NCBI GenBank assembly: GCA_022797635.1
Contig: JAAWKZ010000007.1
Span: forward strand, 1 to 44,221
Direction of reading: 5' to 3'
DNA length: 44,221 bases
From: Clostridia bacterium
GTDB lineage: Bacteria > Bacillota > Clostridia > TANB77 > CAG-508
Shown here piece after piece: positions 14,682-22,137 of the stretch; position 1 is the first letter of the stretch, and every line of letters begins with the position of its first letter. Made by a program: the position numbers and the translations under genes. The notes beneath the pieces were generated by a model. The model did no database searches, was not told where the DNA came from, and saw only the letters and a list, made by a program, of their open reading frames with translations.

Positions 14682-17087
14682 ATGGACTTATATTGTAAAC
14701 TAGAATATAACCAAATTATACAGATAATCGAAAAATATTGCAAGACTTATCTTGGAAAAAAACTTTGCTTTCAAATGGAACCAACTTTTTCTTTTGAAAA
14801 AGTTAGAATTTCACTTTTAGAAACTATGGAAGCAGTTAAACTGCTTTACGCTAAAGGACATCCTCCATTAGCTGCCTTAAATCAATTAGAAATTCCTTTA
14901 AAAACTTTGGAGAGTAATCAAATTCTATCTGCTAAATCTCTCTTAGATTTAGCACATTTGTTAAAAGTTTCTAGAGAGCTAAAAGATTATTTTAAAAAGG
15001 ATTTTTTAAGTTCTTCTAGTCAAGAAGTCTCAGAAGAAAATATTAACATTTTACAGGATTATTTTTCTATGCTATATGCTAACCCTTCTATTGAGCAAGA
15101 AATCTTCAATAAGATTTTAGATGAAAATACAATTAGCGATAATGCTTCTTCTAAACTTTTTAGTTTAAGAAAAAGCCATAGAAATTTAGAGCAAGGAATT
15201 AAAGATAAATTATCTTCTTTGCTACATTCTTCTAGTTATACTAAATATTTGATGGAACCAGTAATTACCATTCGTAACAACCGTTATGTTATTCCTGTTA
15301 AACAAGAATACCGTGCAAACATACAAGGATTTATTCATGATATCTCTTCTAGTGGCTCTACTGTTTATATAGAACCTACTAGTATTTTCGAAGCTAATAA
15401 TCAAATAGCTAGCTTACGAATGGAAGAAGATATTGAAATCGAAAAAATCTTACAGTCATTAACGAATAATCTTTATACTATTTTTTCTGAATTAATGTTA
15501 AATATCTCTACTATTGGAACTTTAGATTTGCTATTTGCTAAAGCTGAATATGCTAAGGAAAATAATGCTGTCATGCCAATTTTAAATCGTGAAAAAAAGA
15601 TAAATCTGATTAAAGCAAAGCATCCACTTATTGCTTCAAATATAGTGGTTCCTGTTGATATTTCTCTGGGAGAAACTTATACCTCTTTAGTGATTACAGG
15701 TCCAAACACTGGTGGTAAAACAGTTGCTTTAAAAACTGTTGGATTGCTTTTATTAATGGCATATTCTGGCATTCCTCTTCCTTGCCACGAAGAAAGTCAA
15801 ATTTGTGTTTTTGACCATATTTTTGTAGATATTGGAGACGAACAAAATATTCAAGAATCCTTGAGTACCTTTTCTTCTCATATGCTTCACATTGTAGAAA
15901 TTACGAAGCAAATAACGTCTAATAGTTTAGTTCTATTAGATGAGTTAGGTTCTGGAACAGATCCTATTGAAGGCGCTAGTTTAGCAATTAGTATACTAGA
16001 ATATCTTGCGCAAAAAGGTGCTTTAACTCTTTGTACTACACATTATCAGGAACTAAAAGAATTTGCTTTGGTTACTGATGACTTCGAAAATGCTAGTTTT
16101 GAATTTGATGTAGAAAATCTAAAACCAACTTATCATTTGTTAGTTGGTATTCCTGGAAAAAGTAATGCTTTTGAAATTAGTAAGCGTTTAGGTCTTTCTT
16201 CTGATATTATCGAAAGAGCTAGTTCTTTTATTAAACAAGACCATGCTTCTATTGAAGAAATTTTGAAAAGTATTTATGAAGATAAAATTATGATTGAAAA
16301 ACAGAAAGAAGAAATACAAAAAAATCTAAATCAAATTGAAGTTTTACGAAAGTCTTTAGAACACGACAATTCTGATTTGTTACAAAAAAGACAGCAAATG
16401 TTAGAAGATGCAAAATCTGAAGCTAGAGATGTTTTATTTTCTGCTAAGGAAGAAGCAAATGAAATTCTACAAGAATTAACCAAAAACGAGGTAGATATTA
16501 GAAAAGCAAATCAATTAAGAAATGAATTAAATGATAAAATAAAAGACTTAGGAAGTGTATCTACTAACGTCATAAACTCTAATCCATTGACTAAATCTGA
16601 AGTGTCTCAAGGACTTGAAGTGTGGGTTCCTAGTTTGCAAAACTCTGGCGTTATTTTAAGTAGTCATGTGAATAAAAATGATGAAGTACAGGTACAAGTT
16701 GGTTTGGTCAAAATGAATCTAAAATTAGATGAACTAAGTTCTAGTAGTACTAATAATAACATGTCTAGAAAAAATACTAATTTAAAGTTTGATACTTTAA
16801 AACATGGAAAGGTGACAACTGCTCAAGATTCTAAAGCGAAGTTTATTTCTCCTGAAATTAATGTAATTGGACAAAATATAGAAGATGCTATTTATGTGAT
16901 TGATAAATATTTAGATAACTGCATTATGAGTGGTATATCCCCTATTCGTATTGTTCATGGTAAAGGTACAGGAAAACTTCGTGAAGGTATTCATCAATAT
17001 CTAAAAAAACATTCTCATGTAAAGTCTTTTAGAATTGGTACTTTTGGTGAGGGCGAGATGGGCGTAACTGTGGTGGAATTGAAATAA
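14682..17087 (+). CDS. mutS2: MutS2 endonuclease / ribosome rescue ATPase
   Basis: 801 residues, typical for MutS2. The N-terminal core domain is followed by the ABC-type ATPase with Walker A GPNTGGKTVALKT near residue 340, Walker B LVLLDELGSGTDP and the STFSSHM signature. A long coiled coil (about 515-635) and a C-terminal Smr domain come next. MutS2 suppresses recombination in some species and in B. subtilis splits collided ribosomes; it is not a mismatch-repair protein. In the Smr domain the HGKGTG motif is intact (near 760), but the usual DLRG-type motif reads NVIGQN, which may reduce nuclease activity. It is one of few plus-strand genes here, with its own promoter and a terminator 9 nt after its stop. 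Confidence 0.94.
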   Translation: MDLYCKLEYNQIIQIIEKYCKTYLGKKLCFQMEPTFSFEKVRISLLETMEAVKLLYAKGHPPLAALNQLEIPLKTLESNQILSAKSLLDLAHLLKVSRELKDYFKKDFLSSSSQEVSEENINILQDYFSMLYANPSIEQEIFNKILDENTISDNASSKLFSLRKSHRNLEQGIKDKLSSLLHSSSYTKYLMEPVITIRNNRYVIPVKQEYRANIQGFIHDISSSGSTVYIEPTSIFEANNQIASLRMEEDIEIEKILQSLTNNLYTIFSELMLNISTIGTLDLLFAKAEYAKENNAVMPILNREKKINLIKAKHPLIASNIVVPVDISLGETYTSLVITGPNTGGKTVALKTVGLLLLMAYSGIPLPCHEESQICVFDHIFVDIGDEQNIQESLSTFSSHMLHIVEITKQITSNSLVLLDELGSGTDPIEGASLAISILEYLAQKGALTLCTTHYQELKEFALVTDDFENASFEFDVENLKPTYHLLVGIPGKSNAFEISKRLGLSSDIIERASSFIKQDHASIEEILKSIYEDKIMIEKQKEEIQKNLNQIEVLRKSLEHDNSDLLQKRQQMLEDAKSEARDVLFSAKEEANEILQELTKNEVDIRKANQLRNELNDKIKDLGSVSTNVINSNPLTKSEVSQGLEVWVPSLQNSGVILSSHVNKNDEVQVQVGLVKMNLKLDELSSSSTNNNMSRKNTNLKFDTLKHGKVTTAQDSKAKFISPEINVIGQNIEDAIYVIDKYLDNCIMSGISPIRIVHGKGTGKLREGIHQYLKKHSHVKSFRIGTFGEGEMGVTVVELK

Positions 17088-17095
17088 TTTCAAAT

Positions 17096-17129
17096 AAAAA
17101 AGGATTCCTAAATAAAGGTCTCCTTTTTT
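17096..17129. terminator. Bidirectional terminator between mutS2 and the cyclophilin gene
   Basis: A 9-bp stem AAAAAAGGA (17096-17104) / TCCTTTTTT (17121-17129) encloses a 16-nt loop. A-run on one side and T-run on the other make it usable from both strands; it lies 9 nt after the mutS2 stop and 8 nt after the cyclophilin stop. Confidence 0.75.
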
Positions 17130-17136
17130 CTATTGT

Positions 17137-17943
17137 TTATTGTAAACTCATTCCATATTGTTGCATTAACCATGAATAGTAATCAAATACGTCCATTGTT
17201 TTTGGCATACCATAATCTGCTCCATAAGTTTCTACACTAATGCTTTCAATCACTATATCTTTTTTAGGTTTATCTGCTTGAAGGGCATTTCCATCTTTAT
17301 CTTTTGGTGCTTCTTCTCCTTCTTTTAGTTCTGAACTTCTATAAGTTACATCTACTTTCTCTATTTTTTCTATTACGTCCATTCCAGATTTCACTTCTCC
17401 AAATGCTGCATAAACACCATCTAAAGTACTATTGTCTTCTGTCATAATAAAGAATTGTGAACCTGCTGAGTTATAGCCTTCTGTTGTTTTTCCTGCTTGG
17501 CTGTAATCTGATCTTGCCATAGAAATAACACCTTTTTTGTGTTTTAAGTTATTTTTTGTATAGCCATTGGCAATAAATTCACCTTTAATTGCATATTCTT
17601 TATCATTTTCTACATTATCTTGAATATTACTTAATTTTGGAGAACCTGAACCTACTCCATTTGGATCTCCTCCTTGTATCATAAAGTCAGGAATTGTTCT
17701 ATGGAAAGTTAATCCATTATAAAATCCTCTATTTGCTAAACGAATAAAGTTAGCAACTGTATTTGGTGCTTTGTCTGGATATAATTCAATTTTCACTTCT
17801 CCATAGTCTTTTACTACCATTGTTGCTACTGGATTTGGATAGTTTACTGTAGCCTTTTTATAAAAGCCATATCCAACAAAGCTTATTCCTGCTAATGTTA
17901 AAATAATAAGTAACACTAATATAATTCTAATAAATATTTTCAT
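17137..17943 (-). CDS. Membrane-anchored cyclophilin-type peptidyl-prolyl isomerase
   Basis: 268 residues. An N-terminal membrane segment (about residues 5-28, no lipobox Cys) is followed by a full cyclophilin domain: MVVKDYGEVKIELYPDKAPNTVANFI, YNGLTFHRTIPDFMIQGGDP, GSQFFIMTED and YAAFGEVKSGMDVIEKIE. These include the catalytic Arg in FHRT and the substrate-pocket Phe and Gln residues. The domain should lie outside the membrane and help fold exported proteins by proline isomerisation. A ~30-residue acidic insert (SELKEGEEAPKDKDGNA) near the C-terminus is common in clostridial members. It lies 40 nt downstream of disA and could share its transcript. Confidence 0.92.
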   Translation of the reverse strand: MKIFIRIILVLLIILTLAGISFVGYGFYKKATVNYPNPVATMVVKDYGEVKIELYPDKAPNTVANFIRLANRGFYNGLTFHRTIPDFMIQGGDPNGVGSGSPKLSNIQDNVENDKEYAIKGEFIANGYTKNNLKHKKGVISMARSDYSQAGKTTEGYNSAGSQFFIMTEDNSTLDGVYAAFGEVKSGMDVIEKIEKVDVTYRSSELKEGEEAPKDKDGNALQADKPKKDIVIESISVETYGADYGMPKTMDVFDYYSWLMQQYGMSLQ

Positions 17944-17983
17944 AAGTTCCTCCTAAGTTTTTTTACTATTTGAGATTATACAA

Positions 17984-19060
17984 TTACATCATTAAATTGT
18001 CAAATACAAATTGTTCTTGCATACGTTTTAATGATTGTCTAATAGTTCTTGCTCTTATCTCACCTATTCCGTCAACATCATCTAATTGTTGTAAGTCGGC
18101 TGCTAAAATATGTTGGAAAGATTTGAAGCTTTTGATTAAGTTTTCTACAATATTGCTTGGCATTCTTGGAATTTTATTTAATACACGGTACCCTCTTGTA
18201 TAAACACCTACTTCATCATAATTATCAAATGCACCATATCCGAGACTTTTTGCAATTTTTTCTGCAATTAGCAAATCATCTCTATCTAAATTTCTAATTT
18301 CTTCTAATATTCTTTCTGCTGTACGCTTTTTACCTGGCGCAATATAATCTTTAATAATATATAACTCTTCTTTTTCCAAATCACCTATTAATTCCTCTAA
18401 TTGCATTTCAAGAAGTCTTCCTTCTACTCCTAATTCATAAATAGCTTTTTGTACTTCTTCTACTACTTTCATTACCATTTCTGCACGTTGAATACTGTTA
18501 ATAACATTTTCTAAAGTAACAATATCATTAAATTCATATTCATTTAGAAGTCCTAGTTTATCGTCAAATACCTTTTTGTATTTTTCAACCGTTTGTAATG
18601 CTTGGCTTGCTTTCGAAATTACTTTTGAAGTATCTTCTAATACATAGCGGTGATTACCTTTGAAAATAGTAATAATGCTTCTTCTTTGTGAAATACTAAT
18701 CACTAAGCTATTGGTCTGTTTTGCCATACGTTCAGCTGTACGGTGTCTTGTACCTGTTTCAGTGGTCGCTACATTAGAAGAAGGAATTAATTGTGCATTG
18801 GCATATAGAATTTTCTTAAAGTCGGCGCTAAGAACAATGGCTCCATCCATTTTTGCAAGCTCATATAATCTGGAAGAAGTATAATCAATATCTAATTGAA
18901 ATCCACCATCTACTAATTCTAAGACATCTTTTGTCTCTCCAATGACAATTAAGGCACCTGTTTTTGCTTTCAAAATGTTCTCTAATCCATCACGAATTGG
19001 TGTGCCTGGTGCAATCATCTTCAATACTTCTGTAATTAAGTCTTCTTTCTTAATAGCCAC
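17984..19060 (-). CDS. disA: DNA integrity scanning diadenylate cyclase DisA
   Basis: 358 residues, standard length. The N-terminal DAC domain has the catalytic DGAIVLSADFKKI and the GTRHRTAERMAKQT (RHR) motifs, needed to make cyclic di-AMP from two ATP. A helical spine and a C-terminal helix-hairpin-helix DNA-binding domain (DDVDGIGEIRARTIRQSLKRM) follow. DisA scans DNA, and its cyclase is inhibited by branched structures. It follows radA by 12 nt, the classic pairing; RadA controls DisA activity in B. subtilis. The start is GTG at 19058-19060 with AAGGAGG upstream. All catalytic residues are seen. Confidence 0.97.
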   Translation of the reverse strand: MAIKKEDLITEVLKMIAPGTPIRDGLENILKAKTGALIVIGETKDVLELVDGGFQLDIDYTSSRLYELAKMDGAIVLSADFKKILYANAQLIPSSNVATTETGTRHRTAERMAKQTNSLVISISQRRSIITIFKGNHRYVLEDTSKVISKASQALQTVEKYKKVFDDKLGLLNEYEFNDIVTLENVINSIQRAEMVMKVVEEVQKAIYELGVEGRLLEMQLEELIGDLEKEELYIIKDYIAPGKKRTAERILEEIRNLDRDDLLIAEKIAKSLGYGAFDNYDEVGVYTRGYRVLNKIPRMPSNIVENLIKSFKSFQHILAADLQQLDDVDGIGEIRARTIRQSLKRMQEQFVFDNLMM

Positions 19061-19072
19061 TTTTCAACCTCC

Positions 19073-20299
19073 TTATTTCAATCCCACTGCTCTCATAGCA
19101 TCATTTACGTCTTTGACCCCTATTATATCTAAATCATACTTTTCTTTCAATAGTTTTTTATTACTTTCTGGAATAATACACTTTTTAAAACCTAACTTCT
19201 CCGCTTCTTTTAACCTCTTATCAATTAAATTCACTGCTCTTACCTCTCCCGTAAGCCCTACTTCTCCAATAATAGCAGTAGTTTTATCTATACTCACATT
19301 TTTGTAACTAGAAGCACAAACTATTACCATTCCTAAGTCGACTGCTGGTTCACTAATTTTAATACCACTTACTACATTGAGATAAATATCTTGTGAGCTT
19401 AAAGGAATTCCTGCTCTTTTTTCTAATACTGCTACTAAAATAGTAAGTCTATTATAATCAATTCCATTTGCTGTTCTTCGTGGAAATCCAAAAATCGTTG
19501 GCGTAGTTAGTGCTTGTAATTCAATCAACAACGGTCTTGTCCCTTCCATACTTGCTACAATCACTGAACCTGGTGGATTGTCCTCTCTTTCTGAAATTAA
19601 TACAGAAGATGGATTGGTAATTTCCACCATTCCCTCACTTTGCATTTCAAACATACCTACTTCATTCGTAGAGCCAAAACGATTTTTTACACTACGTAAA
19701 ATACGATAAGAAAAATATCTTTCTCCCTCTAAGTATAGCACTGTATCCACCATGTGTTCTAATACTCTTGGTCCTGCAATATTTCCTTCTTTCGTTACGT
19801 GTCCAATAATAATGGTAGTAATCTCATTACTTTTGCACACTCTCATCACTCGAGACGTAATTTCACGTACTTGACTAACAGTACCTGCAGCAGCTGAAAT
19901 CTCATCAGAGTACATAGTTTGAATAGAATCAATAATCACTAATTTCGGCTTTAATTCTAGAATATTATTTTCAATTAACTCTATATCTGTTTCTCCTAAA
20001 AATAGGATATCATCATTGTGAATTCCTAATCTGTCAGCCCTTAACTTAATTTGCTCTGCTGATTCTTCCCCTGAAACGTATAATACTTTGCCTTCCCCTT
20101 GTACTTTATCGCAAAGCTGTAAAATCAAAGTAGACTTACCAATTCCTGGTTCTCCACCAACTAATACTAAGGAGCCTTTTACTAAGCCTCCTCCTAATAC
20201 TCTATCTAATTCTCCAATACCAGTATATGTACGAACTGCATCTTTTCCTACAACCTCATTCAAAGCCTTTGGAGTAACTGACCTACTTTTTTTATCCAT
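19073..20299 (-). CDS. radA: DNA repair protein RadA, main part (lacks its N-terminal zinc finger in this frame)
   Basis: 408 residues from an ATG at 20297-20299. A RecA-like ATPase core with Walker [12 protein letters not shown], the RadA-specific KNRFGSTNE motif, then a Lon-protease-like C-terminal domain ([30 protein letters not shown]). RadA is a branch-migration helicase that processes recombination intermediates and interacts with DisA. The normal N-terminal four-Cys zinc finger is absent here; it is encoded directly upstream in another frame (20292-20435), with the two frames overlapping by 8 nt. The ATG has no good ribosome-binding site. A single-base indel in about 20300-20320 would restore one ordinary RadA of ~455 residues. 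It may be a real frameshift, a sequencing error, or coupled translation of two parts. Confidence 0.9.
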   Translation of the reverse strand: MDKKSRSVTPKALNEVVGKDAVRTYTGIGELDRVLGGGLVKGSLVLVGGEPGIGKSTLILQLCDKVQGEGKVLYVSGEESAEQIKLRADRLGIHNDDILFLGETDIELIENNILELKPKLVIIDSIQTMYSDEISAAAGTVSQVREITSRVMRVCKSNEITTIIIGHVTKEGNIAGPRVLEHMVDTVLYLEGERYFSYRILRSVKNRFGSTNEVGMFEMQSEGMVEITNPSSVLISEREDNPPGSVIVASMEGTRPLLIELQALTTPTIFGFPRRTANGIDYNRLTILVAVLEKRAGIPLSSQDIYLNVVSGIKISEPAVDLGMVIVCASSYKNVSIDKTTAIIGEVGLTGEVRAVNLIDKRLKEAEKLGFKKCIIPESNKKLLKEKYDLDIIGVKDVNDAMRAVGLK

Positions 20300-20435
20300 A
20301 CCATTTCCGTGTATCTTTAGCTAGCTTTTCCTCATAAAAACTATTCCATTCATTACACCCTGGGCATTTTCCTAGCCATTTGGTTGACTCATAGCCACAT
20401 TGACTGCATACAAATACTGTTTTTGTCTTTGCCAT
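20292..20435 (-). CDS. RadA N-terminal zinc-finger fragment, out of frame with the rest of radA
   Basis: 47 residues from ATG 20433-20435 with a strong AAGGAG ribosome-binding site; the stop is at 20292-20294. The protein holds [20 protein letters not shown] and [11 protein letters not shown], the CxxC-n-CxxC zinc finger found at the start of every RadA. It ends in frame 1 at TAA while the downstream RadA frame starts at an overlapping ATG (ATGGATAA). The downstream frame is +1 relative to this one and is closed by TAG at 20321-20323, so any frameshift must fall between 20300 and 20320. The ribosome-binding site starts immediately after the end of repeat copy 4. Confidence 0.85.
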   Translation of the reverse strand: MAKTKTVFVCSQCGYESTKWLGKCPGCNEWNSFYEEKLAKDTRKWYG

Positions 20436-20448
20436 TTGTTTTCTCCTT

Positions 20449-20505
20449 TGTCAGGTTGGGGACGTTCCTTTTTCTGACAAAGTTGTCAGTCTGGGGACAT
20501 ACCTT
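20449..20505 (+). repeat. TGTC/GGGAC element, copy 4 (transposase | radA)
   Basis: The element starts TGTCAGGTTGGGGAC exactly 13 nt before the radA zinc-finger start codon. It contains the palindrome CTGACAAAGTTGTCAG (20474-20489) and then a direct repeat of its own start (TGTCAG-tct-GGGGAC at 20484) offset by 35 bp. It ends within a few bases of the transposase stop codon (20509-20511). Confidence 0.88.
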
Positions 20506-20508
20506 CCT

Positions 20509-21291
20509 TTAATTTTTATTTTTTTCTATTGCTCTATATATTAGCCTTTCACTAACACCTAAAATTCTTGCAATTTGATTTTTCTTTATTCCTTCTATTT
20601 TTGCTATTTCCGAAATTATTTCATCTCTTTTTTTATTATTAAACTTTTGAATGTCTACAAGATTGTCTATTTTTAACATTTCTTTTATTTTTTGTATTGC
20701 TGATTCATCATCTAGTATAGTTTCTTCCATTTCAAAATTATCTTTTTCAAAGCCTTTAAGTCTTCTATATCCTTCATGAAAAAACTTAAATTCATTTTGG
20801 TTCATTTCTATCATTTTTAGTAGCTTTGCCGAATTTACTAAAGTAGCACTTCTAAAGAATTCATGATAACTACTCCAGTAAAATTTATCAAACTCACACA
20901 TTTTAGCTTTTTCGCAGTTAAAATGAATATACCTTATAACATTTAGAAGATATGGTAAACTTTCTATTTTTTTGCTCTTAAATCTATTATAAAATACATG
21001 ACCAATTCGTTGATATTTCTTGTTAAAATACATTGCATAGCTTGTTGCTAACGACTGTATTATTTTTGATAAATTATTTTCCTTATCCATAATTAATAAA
21101 TGAACATGGTTATTCATTAAGATATATGAATATAAATCATACTGATATTTTTCTTTTGTTACTTTCAGACAATTTAAAAATTTACTTCTATCAATATTAT
21201 CGTAAAATATCTCTTGTTGATTAATACTACGGAGAATCACATGATAAATATTGGTATAGGATTTTTGATTTTCTCTTGAATTACGAGGCAT
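20509..21291 (-). CDS. REP-associated tyrosine transposase (RAYT), Y1_Tnp / IS200-like family
   Basis: 260 residues. The HUH metal motif is seen as MNNHVHLLIMDKE, preceded by NIYHVILRSINQQEIFYDNIDR. The segment VIRYIHFNCEKAKM matches the catalytic-tyrosine helix of this family, with GHVFYNRFKSKKI upstream. The C-terminus adds a DNA-binding helix-turn-helix (KKNQIARILGVSERLIYRAIEK). RAYTs are domesticated relatives of IS200/IS605 TnpA that nick single-stranded hairpins and are thought to spread REP elements. This copy looks intact. It lacks its own IS ends; instead TGTC/GGGAC elements lie at its stop codon (20449-20505) and upstream (21467-21535). A GAAAGGAAG ribosome-binding site precedes the ATG at 21289-21291. 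Family is firm; the link to the repeats is an inference from position. Confidence 0.9.
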   Translation of the reverse strand: MPRNSRENQKSYTNIYHVILRSINQQEIFYDNIDRSKFLNCLKVTKEKYQYDLYSYILMNNHVHLLIMDKENNLSKIIQSLATSYAMYFNKKYQRIGHVFYNRFKSKKIESLPYLLNVIRYIHFNCEKAKMCEFDKFYWSSYHEFFRSATLVNSAKLLKMIEMNQNEFKFFHEGYRRLKGFEKDNFEMEETILDDESAIQKIKEMLKIDNLVDIQKFNNKKRDEIISEIAKIEGIKKNQIARILGVSERLIYRAIEKNKN

Positions 21292-21435
21292 AATGCACGC
21301 TTCCTTTCTATATTAATATTTGCCCCCTAATTTAATTATCGTTTCCTATTTTTATTACTTCTTACATTCCCTAAATTACTATATCTTTTCCGTTACTATA
21401 TCATACTTTATTTAATAATGCTATATCCAAAAGAA

Positions 21436-21459
21436 AAAATGGCAGATTACTGCCATTTT
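21436..21459 (-). terminator. Terminator downstream of the 132-residue membrane protein gene
   Basis: A 10-bp stem AAAATGGCAG / CTGCCATTTT with a 4-nt loop is followed on the minus strand by TTCTTTT. It lies about 75 nt past the stop at 21536, after repeat copy 5, and separates that transcript from the transposase gene. Confidence 0.75.
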
Positions 21460-21466
21460 CTATATG

Positions 21467-21535
21467 TGTCAACTGCCGAAGATATGTCCCTATCCTGACA
21501 AGCTTGTCAGAAAAAGGAATGTCCCCAACCTGACA
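21467..21535 (-). repeat. TGTC/GGGAC element, copy 5 (directly after the 132-residue gene, upstream of the transposase)
   Basis: On the minus strand it begins TGTCAGGTTGGGGACATTCC at 21535, directly at the stop codon (21536-21538), contains the palindrome CTGACAAGCTTGTCAG and a second TGTCAG-GGGAC half, and ends TTGACA at 21467. It matches copies 4 and 6 nearly base for base. Confidence 0.88.
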
Positions 21536-21934
21536 TTACTTTGCTAATGCTCCACCTAATTCTGTTAATTTTTCTTTATATTCTTCTATTGTTACATTGT
21601 TTTCTTCCATTAATTGTTTACCTTCATCAATTAATTGTTGTACTGTTTTTCCTGCAATATCTTTATATAACATGCTTTCGTCTTTACTTTGAAGATATTC
21701 TTCTGTAACCCCTGCCCTTGCAGTGTGGTAAATACAAGCATATGTATAATAATATGTCTCATCGCTTTCTCCAAATTTTTTCCCTACTTCATCAAGTATA
21801 GTCTCATAATTTTCTTGACTAACAACTTCTTTCTTTAAACTTGATTTTCCTGAAGATAATAGTAAAAATCCTCCTACTATTACTGTAATTGCAACTACAA
21901 CTGCTACTACAATCATTACTACTTTTTTGTTCAT
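21536..21934 (-). CDS. Small membrane-anchored protein of unknown function
   Basis: 132 residues. A basic start (MNKKV) and one strong membrane helix (about residues 5-27, rich in Val and Ile) are followed by a ~100-residue soluble, presumably extracytoplasmic, acidic helical part (EVVSQENYETILDEVGKKFGESDETYYYTYACIYHTARAG). There is no lipobox. No family is recognised. It has its own promoter-like site, an AGGGAGG ribosome-binding site and a terminator, so it is probably a single-gene unit. Both its flanks carry repeat elements: one directly at its stop codon and another about 150 nt before its start. Confidence 0.75.
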   Translation of the reverse strand: MNKKVVMIVVAVVVAITVIVGGFLLLSSGKSSLKKEVVSQENYETILDEVGKKFGESDETYYYTYACIYHTARAGVTEEYLQSKDESMLYKDIAGKTVQQLIDEGKQLMEENNVTIEEYKEKLTELGGALAK

Positions 21935-21961
21935 TCTTTTTTCCTCCCTTTATTTTTTCTT

Positions 21962-21990
21962 AGTGTATTACAAAATATGACAAAAATCAA
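21962..21990 (-). promoter_or_regulatory. Candidate promoter of the 132-residue membrane protein gene
   Basis: On the minus strand TTGATT (21990-21985), a 17-nt spacer and TACACT (21967-21962) precede the start codon by 27 nt. The spacing is right but the -10 is only a partial match. The rest of the 203-nt spacer holds a 7-bp hairpin (AGCTAAT/ATTAGCT, about 22038-22060), a GATACTTGAGTATC palindrome and repeat copy 6. Confidence 0.4.
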
Positions 21991-22082
21991 GCTTTTATTT
22001 TATTAATTATTTACTTTATATTTTTAGAGTTTGTCCTTTTAGCTAATAAAGAAATTAGCTTGATACTTGAGTATCAATACAA

Positions 22083-22137
22083 GGTATGTCCCTCACCTGA
22101 CAAGTTTGTCAGGAAAAGGAACGTCCCCAACCTGACA
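22083..22137 (-). repeat. TGTC/GGGAC element, copy 6 (directly after GH15)
   Basis: On the minus strand it starts TGTCAGGTTGGGGACGTTCC at 22137, with no gap to the GH15 stop codon (22138-22140). It contains the palindrome CTGACAAACTTGTCAG and a second half GTCAGGTGAGGGACATACC. The far boundary is unclear. Confidence 0.87.
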
